From assembly GCF_000013045.1 (NCBI RefSeq), contig NC_007677.1:806001-870000 (forward strand): DNA of 64,000 bases, read 5' to 3'. The DNA is from Salinibacter ruber DSM 13855 (GTDB lineage Bacteria > Bacteroidota > Rhodothermia > Rhodothermales > Salinibacteraceae). The notes under the pieces were generated by a model, which made no database searches, had not been told where the DNA came from, and worked only from the letters and a program-made list of their open reading frames with translations. This document shows, in pieces, positions 33,905 through 40,922 of the stretch. The stretch's first letter is position 1, and every line of letters starts with the position of its first letter. A program made the translations under genes and the position numbers.

Positions 33905-34459
33905 ATGACTTCGGACAGGCGGGCACGGATCATAAATCTTCTCCACCCCCACGAGGGCATTGGGGCGGCCTGGGTCTTTGGATCGGTCGCCTCCGGTACG
34001 GCCGGCCTGACCAGTGACCTCGATGTGGCGGTGCTGCCGAACGAGCCCCTCGCTGCCGATGAGAAATTGGCGTTGATCGAAACGCTGGCGCAGGCAACCG
34101 GTCGCCCCGTTGATCTGATTGATCTTCAGGCCACCCACGGCCCTATCGTCGACCGGATTCTTCAAACCGGCACGCGCCTCTTTTGCGTCGACGTGGCTGC
34201 TCATCTCATTGCCGAAACCGACCGGCCGTCGCCGGAGACCATGGCGAAGGCGTTTGATCATCTCCAAGAGATGGGGTCCTTTCGGAGGAGCTGGCCCATC
34301 GGTTACAGGGGGCTGTCGGATTCCGCAACGTTGCTGTTCACGCCTATCGCTCCATTGACTGGGCGGATCGTGCACAGCATCTCCTACGAGCGGCTCGGGG
34401 ACTTTCGTGCGTTTGCCCATCAGGTGATGAGGCACCTGGATCTGTCGTCGGGTTCGTAG
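33905..34459 (+). pseudogene. MNT antitoxin joined to a broken HEPN toxin
   Basis: From ATG 33905: AWVFGSVASGTAGLTSDLDV is the minimal nucleotidyltransferase signature, continuing normally to LQTGTRLFC. The frame then passes into HEPN (DUF86) sequence (AKAFDHLQEMG), and after a shift near 34277 another frame reads EELAHRLQGAVGFRNVAVHA with the RNVAVH catalytic motif. A further one-base shift near 34371 leads to IVHSISYERLGDFRAFAHQV. The HEPN start is deleted and two frameshifts follow, so only the antitoxin half is readable. Confidence 0.7.
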
Positions 34460-34606
34460 CCAGGGAGTCCCGCCCGAGAGCGACTCGCAATTCATGGGGT
34501 CGCCCGGTGGACGCCTTCCTGCACCGGCGACATGGGGGCGTTTGGCATTGGACCCTCTACCCTGTGGCCGCGAGTGAGGTCGGTCGATGGAGGTGTAGCT
34601 GTCGGA

Positions 34607-34733
34607 GGTGGTTGTCTTCGGTGGACAAAGGAGACTCGCTGCTCTTATCTTGCGGCTTGTCTGAACCGTTTGGGCGTTGGGCGTTTTGCGTGCAGTGTTT
34701 GTATGTTGAACGTTCAGCGTTGGGCGGTTTTCT
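34607..34733 (+). repeat. Repeat pair copy and GT-rich unit 5
   Basis: 34607-34669 is a diverged copy of 29651-29710, sharing GGAGAC-x-CTGCTCTT and GCGGCTTG-x-CTGAACCGT. 34671-34733 is GT-rich: TTGGGCGTTGGGCGTTTTGC and later CGTTCAGCGTTGGGCGG. The unit leads straight into the duplicated DUF433 leader. Confidence 0.6.
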
Positions 34734-35093
34734 TTCGTGCGAGGGAGAAATGCGCGAAGAGAGCGAGCATGTGGAACAGAGGCACCTGTCTCCTTGACGT
34801 GTGCGTACCCCTTTCAAGCGAAATGTTGTCCTTTCAGGTCTCCAGTACGACCATGTCCTTGGATCAGCGGATTGAACAGACGGACGGAATCTGTGGTGGG
34901 AAGCCCCGAATTGCCGACCACCGAATCAGGGTTCAGGACGTCGTGGTGTTGGCACGAGCGGCTGGGCTGGAGCGTGGATCAGATTGCCAGTGAGTATGAT
35001 TTGTCCCTGGCGGATGTCTACGCAGCACTTGCCTACTATTTTGCTCACCGGGAGGAGATTGATCGTTCGCTCGAAGAGAGCCGAGCTTTTATC
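34724..35093 (+). pseudogene. DUF433 antitoxin, duplicated and frameshifted
   Basis: A copy of 28811-29179 including about 130 bases of leader. The gene starts at ATG 34853 (RIEQTDGICGGKPRIADHRI). An extra T near 34949 then breaks VVVWHERxGW, and the rest (WSVDQIASEYDLSLADVYAA, YYFAHREEIDRSLEESRAF) lies in the next frame. Homology ends after AFI; the following residues and a DUF5615 toxin are missing. Confidence 0.8.
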
Positions 35094-35215
35094 GTCGCCT
35101 CAGCAGCAGTGAGACACACCCCAGTTGAGTAGCGAGGCTGTACGTACCCAAACCTTTCGCGAGGGTGAAGAGTTGAAAACACAAATCGTGTCTTCTCACC
35201 GGCGAACTCACTGCT

Positions 35216-35473
35216 ATGCTCCGAACCTACGAAGGTATTCTCGAGGGCGACCGCGTCCGATGGGCAGGAGAAAAGGTGCCAGACACCGACCGTCCGTTGC
35301 GCGTACACGTCACCGTGCTCGAGGAAGAAACCGAGAAGGGAACCCAGGGTCAGAAGATGGCCGACGCCCTTGCCAAATTGGCGGAGTCTAGCGCCTTCAG
35401 TACGGTCGACGATCCAGACGCGTGGCAGCGGGAGGTTCGGCATGATCGTCCACTTCTTGGCCGTGACCGTTAA
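35216..35473 (+). CDS. Antitoxin-like protein preceding PIN fragment
   Basis: An 85-residue protein: TYEGILEGDRVRWAGEKVPD and RPLRVHVTVLEEETEK form a beta-rich start, followed by an acidic helical tail. This is the usual layout of AF2212/DUF104-like and similar antitoxins encoded before PIN toxins. The toxin start at 35479 follows the stop by five bases. The frame is intact. The family assignment is tentative; the position before a PIN gene is the main support. Confidence 0.65.
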   Translation: MLRTYEGILEGDRVRWAGEKVPDTDRPLRVHVTVLEEETEKGTQGQKMADALAKLAESSAFSTVDDPDAWQREVRHDRPLLGRDR

Positions 35474-35478
35474 GCCGC

Positions 35479-35565
35479 ATGCTTCTGGACAGCAACCTGA
35501 TCATCTACTCAAGTCAGCCTGAGCACGGTGCGCTTCGAAGATTCATCGCCGAGGAGGTGCCCTAC
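35479..35565 (+). pseudogene. PIN-domain toxin, N-terminal fragment
   Basis: MLLDSNLIIYSSQPEHGALR then FIAEEVP is the first part of a PIN ribonuclease with its leading catalytic Asp. After about 29 residues the sequence switches to an unrelated gene remnant (35570), so the other active-site acids are lost. A deletion that fused two modules is the simplest explanation. Confidence 0.7.
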
Positions 35566-35569
35566 TTAC

Positions 35570-35704
35570 GTGGTCGAAGGACCGATCGATACTCCGACGG
35601 GAAACCGCCCGGAGGTGCGGATGGTTTGGATTATCGAACAGGAGTAATCGGAGCCGGAATCTCGATTGGTAGCAGCATATCCCCTTTCTTCATCGGACCG
35701 GTAG
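35570..35704 (+). pseudogene. DUF6883-like C-terminal remnant with stop codon
   Basis: The frame reads VVEGPIDTPTGNRPEVRMVW and IIEQE, a TAA at 35645-35647, then SEPESRLVAAYP. The whole matches the C-terminal pattern of DUF6883 proteins as I remember it, with an added stop codon. These are commonly encoded beside DUF4926 genes, as here. The N-terminal part is missing. The family name rests on memory and is moderately certain. Confidence 0.5.
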
Positions 35705-35708
35705 GCCC

Positions 35709-35933
35709 ATGATCGAAGAACACGATCGAGTGGTTCTTACGACGAAAGAGCCCGACGCGGGACTGGAACCGGGGGACGTGGGAACGGTCGTTCATGTGTA
35801 TTCTGAGGGAGAGGCCTTTGAGGTTGAGTTCGTCACCCTCACGGGAGACACCGTGGCTATGCTGGCCATCGACCGGGACGAGGTGCGCCCGGTTCAGTCG
35901 CGGGAGTTGACCCACGCCCGTAGTGTGGAGTGA
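35709..35933 (+). CDS. DUF4926 family protein
   Basis: A 74-residue protein with the DUF4926 pattern: MIEEHDRVVLTTKEPDAGLE, PGDVGTVVHVYSEGEAFEVE and a final MLAIDRDEVRPV. It is a small SH3-like beta barrel of unknown function, generally encoded with DUF6883 proteins and suspected to be an immunity or antitoxin partner. It is intact, whereas the gene before it is a remnant. Confidence 0.75.
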   Translation: MIEEHDRVVLTTKEPDAGLEPGDVGTVVHVYSEGEAFEVEFVTLTGDTVAMLAIDRDEVRPVQSRELTHARSVE

Positions 35934-36157
35934 GAACCTGGTATGTTGATTTTGAACCGACCCTCGAGGACGAGCACCGATGTGCCGAGAATCGGGACAT
36001 GGTCGAGGGCTGCAGTGGATCTACCGCCCGAGTCCAGGTCCGATTTGCAGGCCATCGCTGCCGCCTGTCGCCTCGTGGCATGAATTAAAACAGGTTCTGA
36101 GAAGGGGAGAGGTGCTTTGGAGAAAAGCGCCGGTCGCCCCTTTTCTGGTCGCTTGGT

Positions 36158-36586
36158 TCAATCGCTCGGATGTCGGTGATCTTCATCGTTTCGGAGAGTG
36201 TCGCAGAGGTGCCGATGAAGCTCCTCGAACGTGAGGCGGGCGTACGCCTCGCCTGTCCGCACCAGCAGCGGATCGACGTACTCTTGAGGGCTGCGCTCAG
36301 TACCATTGCTCGTCTGTTCTGTCACGAACACGACCGCACGCATGAATTCGTGCTCCCCGTGCTTGTTAGTTTCGAGTGGGGGCGGGAGAAACGCGCCGTA
36401 GGGATCACCGTCCTCGTATCCCAGGCCGGGCGTGGGGGAGCCAATGTGCGAGGGAACCCCCTTGCGCCCCGAGCAAAGTGAGGAAGTAGTCTTGGGCTGG
36501 GCTCGTACACGGACCCAGTCGGAGTCTAGGTGTGCGCGGCCCTGATGCGGAAACTTGAGCGTCCAGAGGGTTGCGTAGATGCTCAT
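36158..36586 (-). CDS. Hypothetical protein
   Basis: A 142-residue frame that looks coding for part of its length: MSIYATLWTLKFPHQGRAHL, HIGSPTPGLGYEDGDPYGAF, LPPPLETNKHGEHEFMRAVV and an ordered C-terminus EYVDPLLVRTGEAYARLTFE. I do not recognise a domain. Around residues 30-45 (PKTTSSLCSGRKG) the sequence loses this character, perhaps a small insertion or compensated frameshift. It lies alone between the toxin-antitoxin region and the wzi gene. Confidence 0.5.
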   Translation of the reverse strand: MSIYATLWTLKFPHQGRAHLDSDWVRVRAQPKTTSSLCSGRKGVPSHIGSPTPGLGYEDGDPYGAFLPPPLETNKHGEHEFMRAVVFVTEQTSNGTERSPQEYVDPLLVRTGEAYARLTFEELHRHLCDTLRNDEDHRHPSD

Positions 36587-36927
36587 GTCGGGGCGAAGGC
36601 TGAAGTCTCATGTGGCAGCACTGGGGCGTAGTACCGATCCCACTGCGAGGTTCCCCCAAAACGTTGATGTGAGGGCGGCCGGGCGTGCGGCCACGCTCTC
36701 CTCGAACAGGGCACGTTGAATGATATCACTGCACGTCCACTATGTCTCTTGTTCGTGGGGGGCAGCCGTCTACGGGACCGTGTCCTGGTGGATTGGGGAC
36801 GATCGAGGGGCACTGCGTAAATTGAGCACTTCGGGCAACGAGTCGGAACAAGGAGCGTCCACGCCGATGGACACGGGCGTTCTACGCATTGCCTCGACGC
36901 GCCGACTGCGCACACGCCGACCGCCCC
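36587..36927. other. Intergenic region, no gene seen
   Basis: About 340 bases between the minus-strand hypothetical gene and wzi. No supported coding, repeat or terminator. It should contain the wzi promoter, but I cannot point to a convincing one. Confidence 0.4.
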
Positions 36928-38457
36928 ATGACTGCTTCTTCCCGACGCGCCCACCCCGCACGTGTGACCCGGTACACCACGACCCGGTACAAAAGGGGCC
37001 TCCCGGCCGGCCTGATCGTCTGGGTGGGTCTCTGCGCCTTGCTGATGGGGGCGTCCGCCCGGCCCGCGCAGGGGCAGGGCGGGGGCCCAATTCAATCGGA
37101 GGTGTCGGTCTTCGGGGCGGGGGCGAGCACGGAGGCCTTGCCCTTCTGGCTGGACGCGAACCAGTACGGGCGGCTAGGCCGGAGCGGGATCCCCCTCGGG
37201 GCGCGCCTCGCGGCCCGGCGGCCCTTTTCGGGCGCGAAGGGCGGGCTCGACTACGCCGTCGGGGCGAGCCTTCTGGGACGGGCCTCCGCCAACAGCACGC
37301 TCCACGTGCAGGAGCTTTACGGGCAGCTCCGGTACGGGCCGTTGCAGCTGACGGCCGGGTGGAAGAAGCAGGTCATCGGCCGGGTCGACACGGCCCGCTC
37401 GCTCGGCGGCGTCACGCGCAGCGAAAACGCGACGCCCCTGCCGAAGGTGCGCGTGTCGACGCCCGGCTACGTGCCCGTCCCCGGCACGAACGGATTCCTG
37501 GGGGTGAAGGGGTACCTCGCCCACGGCTGGATGGGGGAAGGCCGGGTGGTGCAGAATGCCTTTCTGCACGAGAAGTACGGGTACCTCCGCCTGCTGCCCC
37601 CCGAGTGGCCGGTGACGCTACACGCGGGGCTGATCCATCACGCGTTCTGGGGCGGGACGCCCACTGAGGCGGTGGCGGGCCAGGAGGCAGGGGCCTTCCG
37701 GGACGGCCTCCGGCAGTTCGGCCGCGTGTTCTTCGCGCTGCGGGGCTCCGATGAGGTGGGCCCCGACCACATGGGCAACTACGACTTCAGCGTCGATGTG
37801 TCGGCGGGGCCGGTGGCGGCACAGGTCTATCGCCAGTTCTTCTTTGAGGACAAGGCGGGCCTCTGGTTCCGAAACGTGTGGGACGGGCTCTGGGGCGTGA
37901 GTCTGCGGCGGCCCGGCGGGCCGGCCCTGGTGGAGGCAGTTCTGTACGAGCACTTCCGGTTCATCCGCCAGAACGCCAAGTACGCGGAGGGGCAGCGGGC
38001 GGGGTCCGACCGGAATTTTAGCCACAGCCTCTACCGATCGGGCTGGACCCATCGGGGACGCACGATCGGCCTGCCGCTCGTGACGCCGCCTGCGGGCACG
38101 CCGGGCGTCCCGGATGGCCGGCCCGGCATCGCCAACAGTCTCGTCGTGGCCCACCACGTGGCCGTGGAGGGCACGGCGTGGCCGGGCCTGTCCTACCGGC
38201 TCACGGGCACCTACAGCGAAAACAGCGGCTCGACGAGCCTGTGCTCGGACCCCGAGTGTACAGACCTGCTCGACGACCGCTTCTCGCGGACAGGCCAGTG
38301 GTCGCTTCTGGTGGAGGTCTTCGGGCGGGTGCCGGGGACGGAGGCGCTCGCCTACGACCTGGGCGTGGCGGTCGACACCGGCGACTTTCGTAAGGAAAGC
38401 GTGGGCGTGCGGGTCGGCCTCACGTGGCGGAGACTGCAGGATCCGTTGGGCCGTTAG
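36928..38457 (+). CDS. Wzi-family capsule assembly protein
   Basis: A 509-residue outer-membrane beta-barrel candidate. The N-terminus has a signal peptide (LPAGLIVWVGLCALLMGASA then RPAQGQ). The barrel region shows Wzi features such as ALPFWLDANQYGRL, YGQLRYGPLQLTAGWKKQ, GYVPVPGTNGFLGVKG, LHAGLIHHAFWGG and RQFFFEDKAGLWFRN. The family holds capsule or other polysaccharide at the cell surface. ATG 36928 is chosen because the longer frame adds residues ahead of the signal peptide. It stands apart from the glycan clusters but fits them functionally. Confidence 0.8.
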   Translation: MTASSRRAHPARVTRYTTTRYKRGLPAGLIVWVGLCALLMGASARPAQGQGGGPIQSEVSVFGAGASTEALPFWLDANQYGRLGRSGIPLGARLAARRPFSGAKGGLDYAVGASLLGRASANSTLHVQELYGQLRYGPLQLTAGWKKQVIGRVDTARSLGGVTRSENATPLPKVRVSTPGYVPVPGTNGFLGVKGYLAHGWMGEGRVVQNAFLHEKYGYLRLLPPEWPVTLHAGLIHHAFWGGTPTEAVAGQEAGAFRDGLRQFGRVFFALRGSDEVGPDHMGNYDFSVDVSAGPVAAQVYRQFFFEDKAGLWFRNVWDGLWGVSLRRPGGPALVEAVLYEHFRFIRQNAKYAEGQRAGSDRNFSHSLYRSGWTHRGRTIGLPLVTPPAGTPGVPDGRPGIANSLVVAHHVAVEGTAWPGLSYRLTGTYSENSGSTSLCSDPECTDLLDDRFSRTGQWSLLVEVFGRVPGTEALAYDLGVAVDTGDFRKESVGVRVGLTWRRLQDPLGR

Positions 38458-38563
38458 GCGGGGGAACAGGCGGGCGGGGCGGAAAACAGAGGAGGGGAGC
38501 GGATCCTGTTTCGGAGCTGAGCGTTTTGGAATCTGCATATCTATAGATCCTAATCGTCCAGCC

Positions 38564-39070
38564 ATGCCTGCGCCTACGACCGCAGAACAGGACCAGCAAG
38601 AGCGATGGGCGGAAATTCGCTCGGATCCCGTTCTCCGCGAGCTTTCCTACAAGGTCGAAACCAACCGTAGAGGACAGCTGATTTTGAGTCCACACTCCGC
38701 TTTGCATTCCGACAGGCAGGGCGACCTCATCGCTCTTCTGCACGAGCACGCAGGCGGGGGACGGGTCCGGCCGGAATTCCCCATCGTGACGGCGAAGGGG
38801 ACAAAGGTCGCCGACGTCGTCTGGTGCACGGCCGCGCGGAGGGACGAAATGGAAGGGACGGGGGATCCTCCCACCTTGGCCCCGGAGGTGTGCATCGAAG
38901 TTATGTCCGAGTCGAACGACTGGGACGAGATGGACGAGAAACGCGCGCTCTACCGCGAGGCAGGAGCCGAAGAGGTCTGGATCGTCACCGAAGAGAAGAA
39001 CATCCGCTTCTTTGCCGATGGGGAGCGAGACACGTCCGATGTAATCCCGGGCGTCCCGAATCGCCTGTGA
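38564..39070 (+). CDS. Uma2 family (DUF820) putative endonuclease
   Basis: A 168-residue Uma2/DUF820 protein with a PD-(D/E)XK fold: RRGQLILSPHSALHSDRQGD, RVRPEFPIVTAKGTKVADVV (Glu and Asp metal ligands), APEVCIEVMSESND (E-x-S) and KRALYREAGAEEVWIVTEE. These proteins occur in multiple copies in some genomes; their biological role is unsettled. ATG 38564 gives the family's normal start. The gene follows wzi by about 100 bases and may be read with it. Confidence 0.8.
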   Translation: MPAPTTAEQDQQERWAEIRSDPVLRELSYKVETNRRGQLILSPHSALHSDRQGDLIALLHEHAGGGRVRPEFPIVTAKGTKVADVVWCTAARRDEMEGTGDPPTLAPEVCIEVMSESNDWDEMDEKRALYREAGAEEVWIVTEEKNIRFFADGERDTSDVIPGVPNRL

Positions 39071-39206
39071 GGAACAGTTGGTGTTCAGAACGTTTGCGGG
39101 CAAATTGTCCTTCTGAACAGATTGTCCTTCCGAATTGTCTGGAGAGACGAGGCTGACCGAACTGGATGCAGTAAATGTTAGAGTTCTGTGTAGAACCGAA
39201 CGGGCG

Positions 39207-39235
39207 TTGACATCCGTGCCCGCGTGCCGTACTGT
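39207..39235 (+). promoter_or_regulatory. Candidate sigma-70-like promoter
   Basis: TTGACA at 39207-39212 and TACTGT at 39230-39235 are separated by 17 bases. The start of transcription would fall just before the leader ATG (39245), giving a nearly leaderless message. Bacteroidetes promoters often differ from this consensus, so the call is tentative. Confidence 0.45.
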
Positions 39236-39244
39236 ACGGTAGCC

Positions 39245-39388
39245 ATGAACCGACGCGCTCTCCCATTCGCCATCCCGTCCGCGGCCAGCGCCTCTGTCGG
39301 CGCGGCCGAAGGCCGCTGTGCCTTTGCCCGCTTCTATCTGGGCTACGTGTATGTCTATTTTTATCTCTGGACGGCCGGCGGCTCGTAG
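39245..39388 (+). CDS. Aromatic-rich leader peptide
   Basis: A 47-residue frame ending in a concentrated aromatic run: FARFYLGYVYVYFYLW, with five Tyr, three Phe and one Trp codons, then TAGGS-like residues TAGGS and stop TAG. It lies 137 bases before chorismate mutase, the branch enzyme for Phe and Tyr, and 24 bases before a strong terminator. This is the arrangement of pheA/pheST-type attenuation leaders. Scarcity of charged tRNA-Tyr or tRNA-Phe would stall the ribosome here. A hairpin GCGGCC-GAA-GGCCGC lies within it (39301-39315). Confidence 0.7.
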   Translation: MNRRALPFAIPSAASASVGAAEGRCAFARFYLGYVYVYFYLWTAGGS

Positions 39389-39450
39389 CGCGCGTACCCT
39401 CTTGTTGTTGCACCCCGCCGGTCGATCGCCTTCGGCCCCGGCGGGGTTTT
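39374..39450 (+). terminator. Attenuator: terminator with competing antiterminator
   Basis: CCCCGCCGG (39413-39421) and CCGGCGGGG (39438-39446) form a nine-pair stem followed by TTTT (39447-39450), an intrinsic terminator ahead of the chorismate mutase gene. CCGGCGG at 39374-39380, just after the aromatic codons of the leader, is complementary to CCGCCGG in the left terminator arm. It could form the competing antiterminator when a ribosome stalls upstream. Confidence 0.7.
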
Positions 39451-39525
39451 CGCATGTGTGGGCCGATGGCGCCGCGCCCGGTGGGTCCCCAGACGCATTC
39501 TGACCCCCACGCCAGCGACCCATCC

Positions 39526-39933
39526 ATGTCCACGTCTTCCAGCCCAACGACCGTGCCGGAGGCCCGCGCCCGCATCGACGAGATCAACGAGCGGGTCGTG
39601 GAGCTGCTCGCCGAGCGGCAGGCCATCGTCGACGACCTCTGCGAGTTGAAGGCCGACGCTGACCGCACCGTGCGCGACCCCGAGCGCGAGGCCGAACTGC
39701 TGGCCCACGTCCGGTCGGTGGCGGACGAGGCGGGCCTGCCGCCCACCCTCGCCGAGACCCTCTTCGAAGAGATCCTGGCCCACTCCGTAGAGCGCCAGCG
39801 GCGTCAGCGGGCCGACGGGGCTGCGGGTCCGTCCGCCGAGGAGTCGTCCGCCGAGGAGCTGTCCGCCGAGGAGCCCGCGGAGAAGGCGACCGGGGCCGTC
39901 TCCACGTGTGGGGCGCAGGCGCAGGCGGGGTAG
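39526..39933 (+). CDS. Chorismate mutase (AroQ class)
   Basis: A 135-residue protein whose first 95 residues are an AroQ helical bundle: ARARIDEINERVVELLAERQ, VDDLCELKADADRTVRDPER and a final helix ending LFEEILAHSVERQRRQ. It converts chorismate to prephenate, the entry to Phe and Tyr. The last 35 residues are a low-complexity acidic tail with repeats SAEESSAEELSAEEP, as in many halophile proteins. ATG 39526 is preferred to the upstream ATG at 39454, which lies in the leader-terminator region. An attenuator-like leader precedes it. Confidence 0.8.
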   Translation: MSTSSSPTTVPEARARIDEINERVVELLAERQAIVDDLCELKADADRTVRDPEREAELLAHVRSVADEAGLPPTLAETLFEEILAHSVERQRRQRADGAAGPSAEESSAEELSAEEPAEKATGAVSTCGAQAQAG

Positions 39934-40028
39934 CCTCCAGCGATGCGCCCGCGCCGCCGGGCCGAATCTCTCGGGGCGGGCGGGCATTCAAAAACGGACC
40001 CGTTCTCGTGAATTGGTTGGCGTTCCTC

Positions 40029-40460
40029 ATGAGCTCGTCCTCGGACCGCCCGGACTTCGTGCCGGAGTATAACAAGCCGGATGCGCCCGGCCTGCACATG
40101 AACTTCGACAACACAGTCTCGCTCTACCATATAGTGCGGCCGGACGACGACTTCGAGACGGCGGCGCAGGACGTCTTTGCGCTGCTCAAGGAGGCGCAGG
40201 CGGAGTTTCCGGACTGGCCGCGGGTCCTGTACCTTGACATTCAGGGGCACGCCCGGGACGACGAGCGCCTGGAAGAGGACATGGTGGAGCTGCAGCAGGA
40301 GTTTCTGCTCGCCGCCATGGGCAAGTTCTTCACCGCCCTGGCCCTGCCGCTCGTGTCGGTGGTCAACCCAGGCGACCAAGTGAACGACCTGCCGGACGAG
40401 CTCGTCCTGCAGCCCCCCGATGCGGAGCTGCCCGAGGAGACGGCCTGGCCCAAAGAGTGA
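40029..40460 (+). CDS. Conserved-looking hypothetical protein
   Basis: A 143-residue acidic protein: PDFVPEYNKPDAPGLHMNFD, VSLYHIVRPDDDFETAAQDV, WPRVLYLDIQGHARDDERLE and EFLLAAMGKFFTALALPLVS. The regular strand-helix pattern and codon use look coding, but I do not recognise the family. ATG 40029 is chosen because upstream residues of the longer frame are arginine- and proline-rich noise. It follows chorismate mutase by about 95 bases on the same strand. Confidence 0.65.
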   Translation: MSSSSDRPDFVPEYNKPDAPGLHMNFDNTVSLYHIVRPDDDFETAAQDVFALLKEAQAEFPDWPRVLYLDIQGHARDDERLEEDMVELQQEFLLAAMGKFFTALALPLVSVVNPGDQVNDLPDELVLQPPDAELPEETAWPKE

Positions 40461-40555
40461 GGCCCCGAACGGGCAGCCCTGTCGGCCAGTCGGGCGGGCC
40501 CCGACGCCGGCGCCCCCGCCGTTCATTCTTCCCTGCGAAACGCACAGTTGCCCCC

Positions 40556-40711
40556 ATGATGCTTCCCATCGCCCTTCTCCAGCGCGCCGCATCGTTTCAG
40601 GCGGACGCGCCGGTCGGGACGGGCATCGAGTGGCTCACCCTGGCCGCGATCTTCGTGCCCGCCGTGCTCCTCGTCGTGCTCGTCTACTGGGGGGCCCAGG
40701 AGACGGTGTGA
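40556..40711 (+). CDS. Small single-span membrane protein
   Basis: A 51-residue protein with one hydrophobic helix (WLTLAAIFVPAVLLVVLVYW) near its C-terminus. Tandem ATGs at 40556 and 40559 are alternative starts. Gene quality is judged from codon use and the clean membrane segment; the function is unknown. Confidence 0.5.
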   Translation: MMLPIALLQRAASFQADAPVGTGIEWLTLAAIFVPAVLLVVLVYWGAQETV

Positions 40712-40858
40712 GAGGCCCCCGCCTCTCTCCAATCGGGTGGGGCATGGAGCCATGGGCCCATCCCGCCCAGGGGCAGACTGCCCCCACGGCCTCGCCCGGC
40801 GCGCCCTTCGCTGATGAGTGGTAGGTTCTGAGGACGAGGCGGTGCACCCTCAACACGA

Positions 40859-40886
40859 AACGCCCGCGCCGGAGGGCACGGGCGTT
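40859..40886 (-). terminator. Hairpin after TPR gene
   Basis: AACGCCCG (40859-40866) pairs with CGGGCGTT (40879-40886). On the minus strand it lies 37 bases past the TPR gene's stop and is followed by a short T-rich stretch, so it may end that transcript. The T-run is weak. Confidence 0.5.
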
Positions 40887-40922
40887 CCGAGGGACACCGG
40901 AATGGCGCGGAGCAGCGGCGCG

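Noticed and set aside
36020-36060. Possible further copy of the IS1634 end
   Set aside because: Only about 12 bases (CCGATTTGCAGG) agree and the diagnostic GTGCGGAGTGTCGG is missing.
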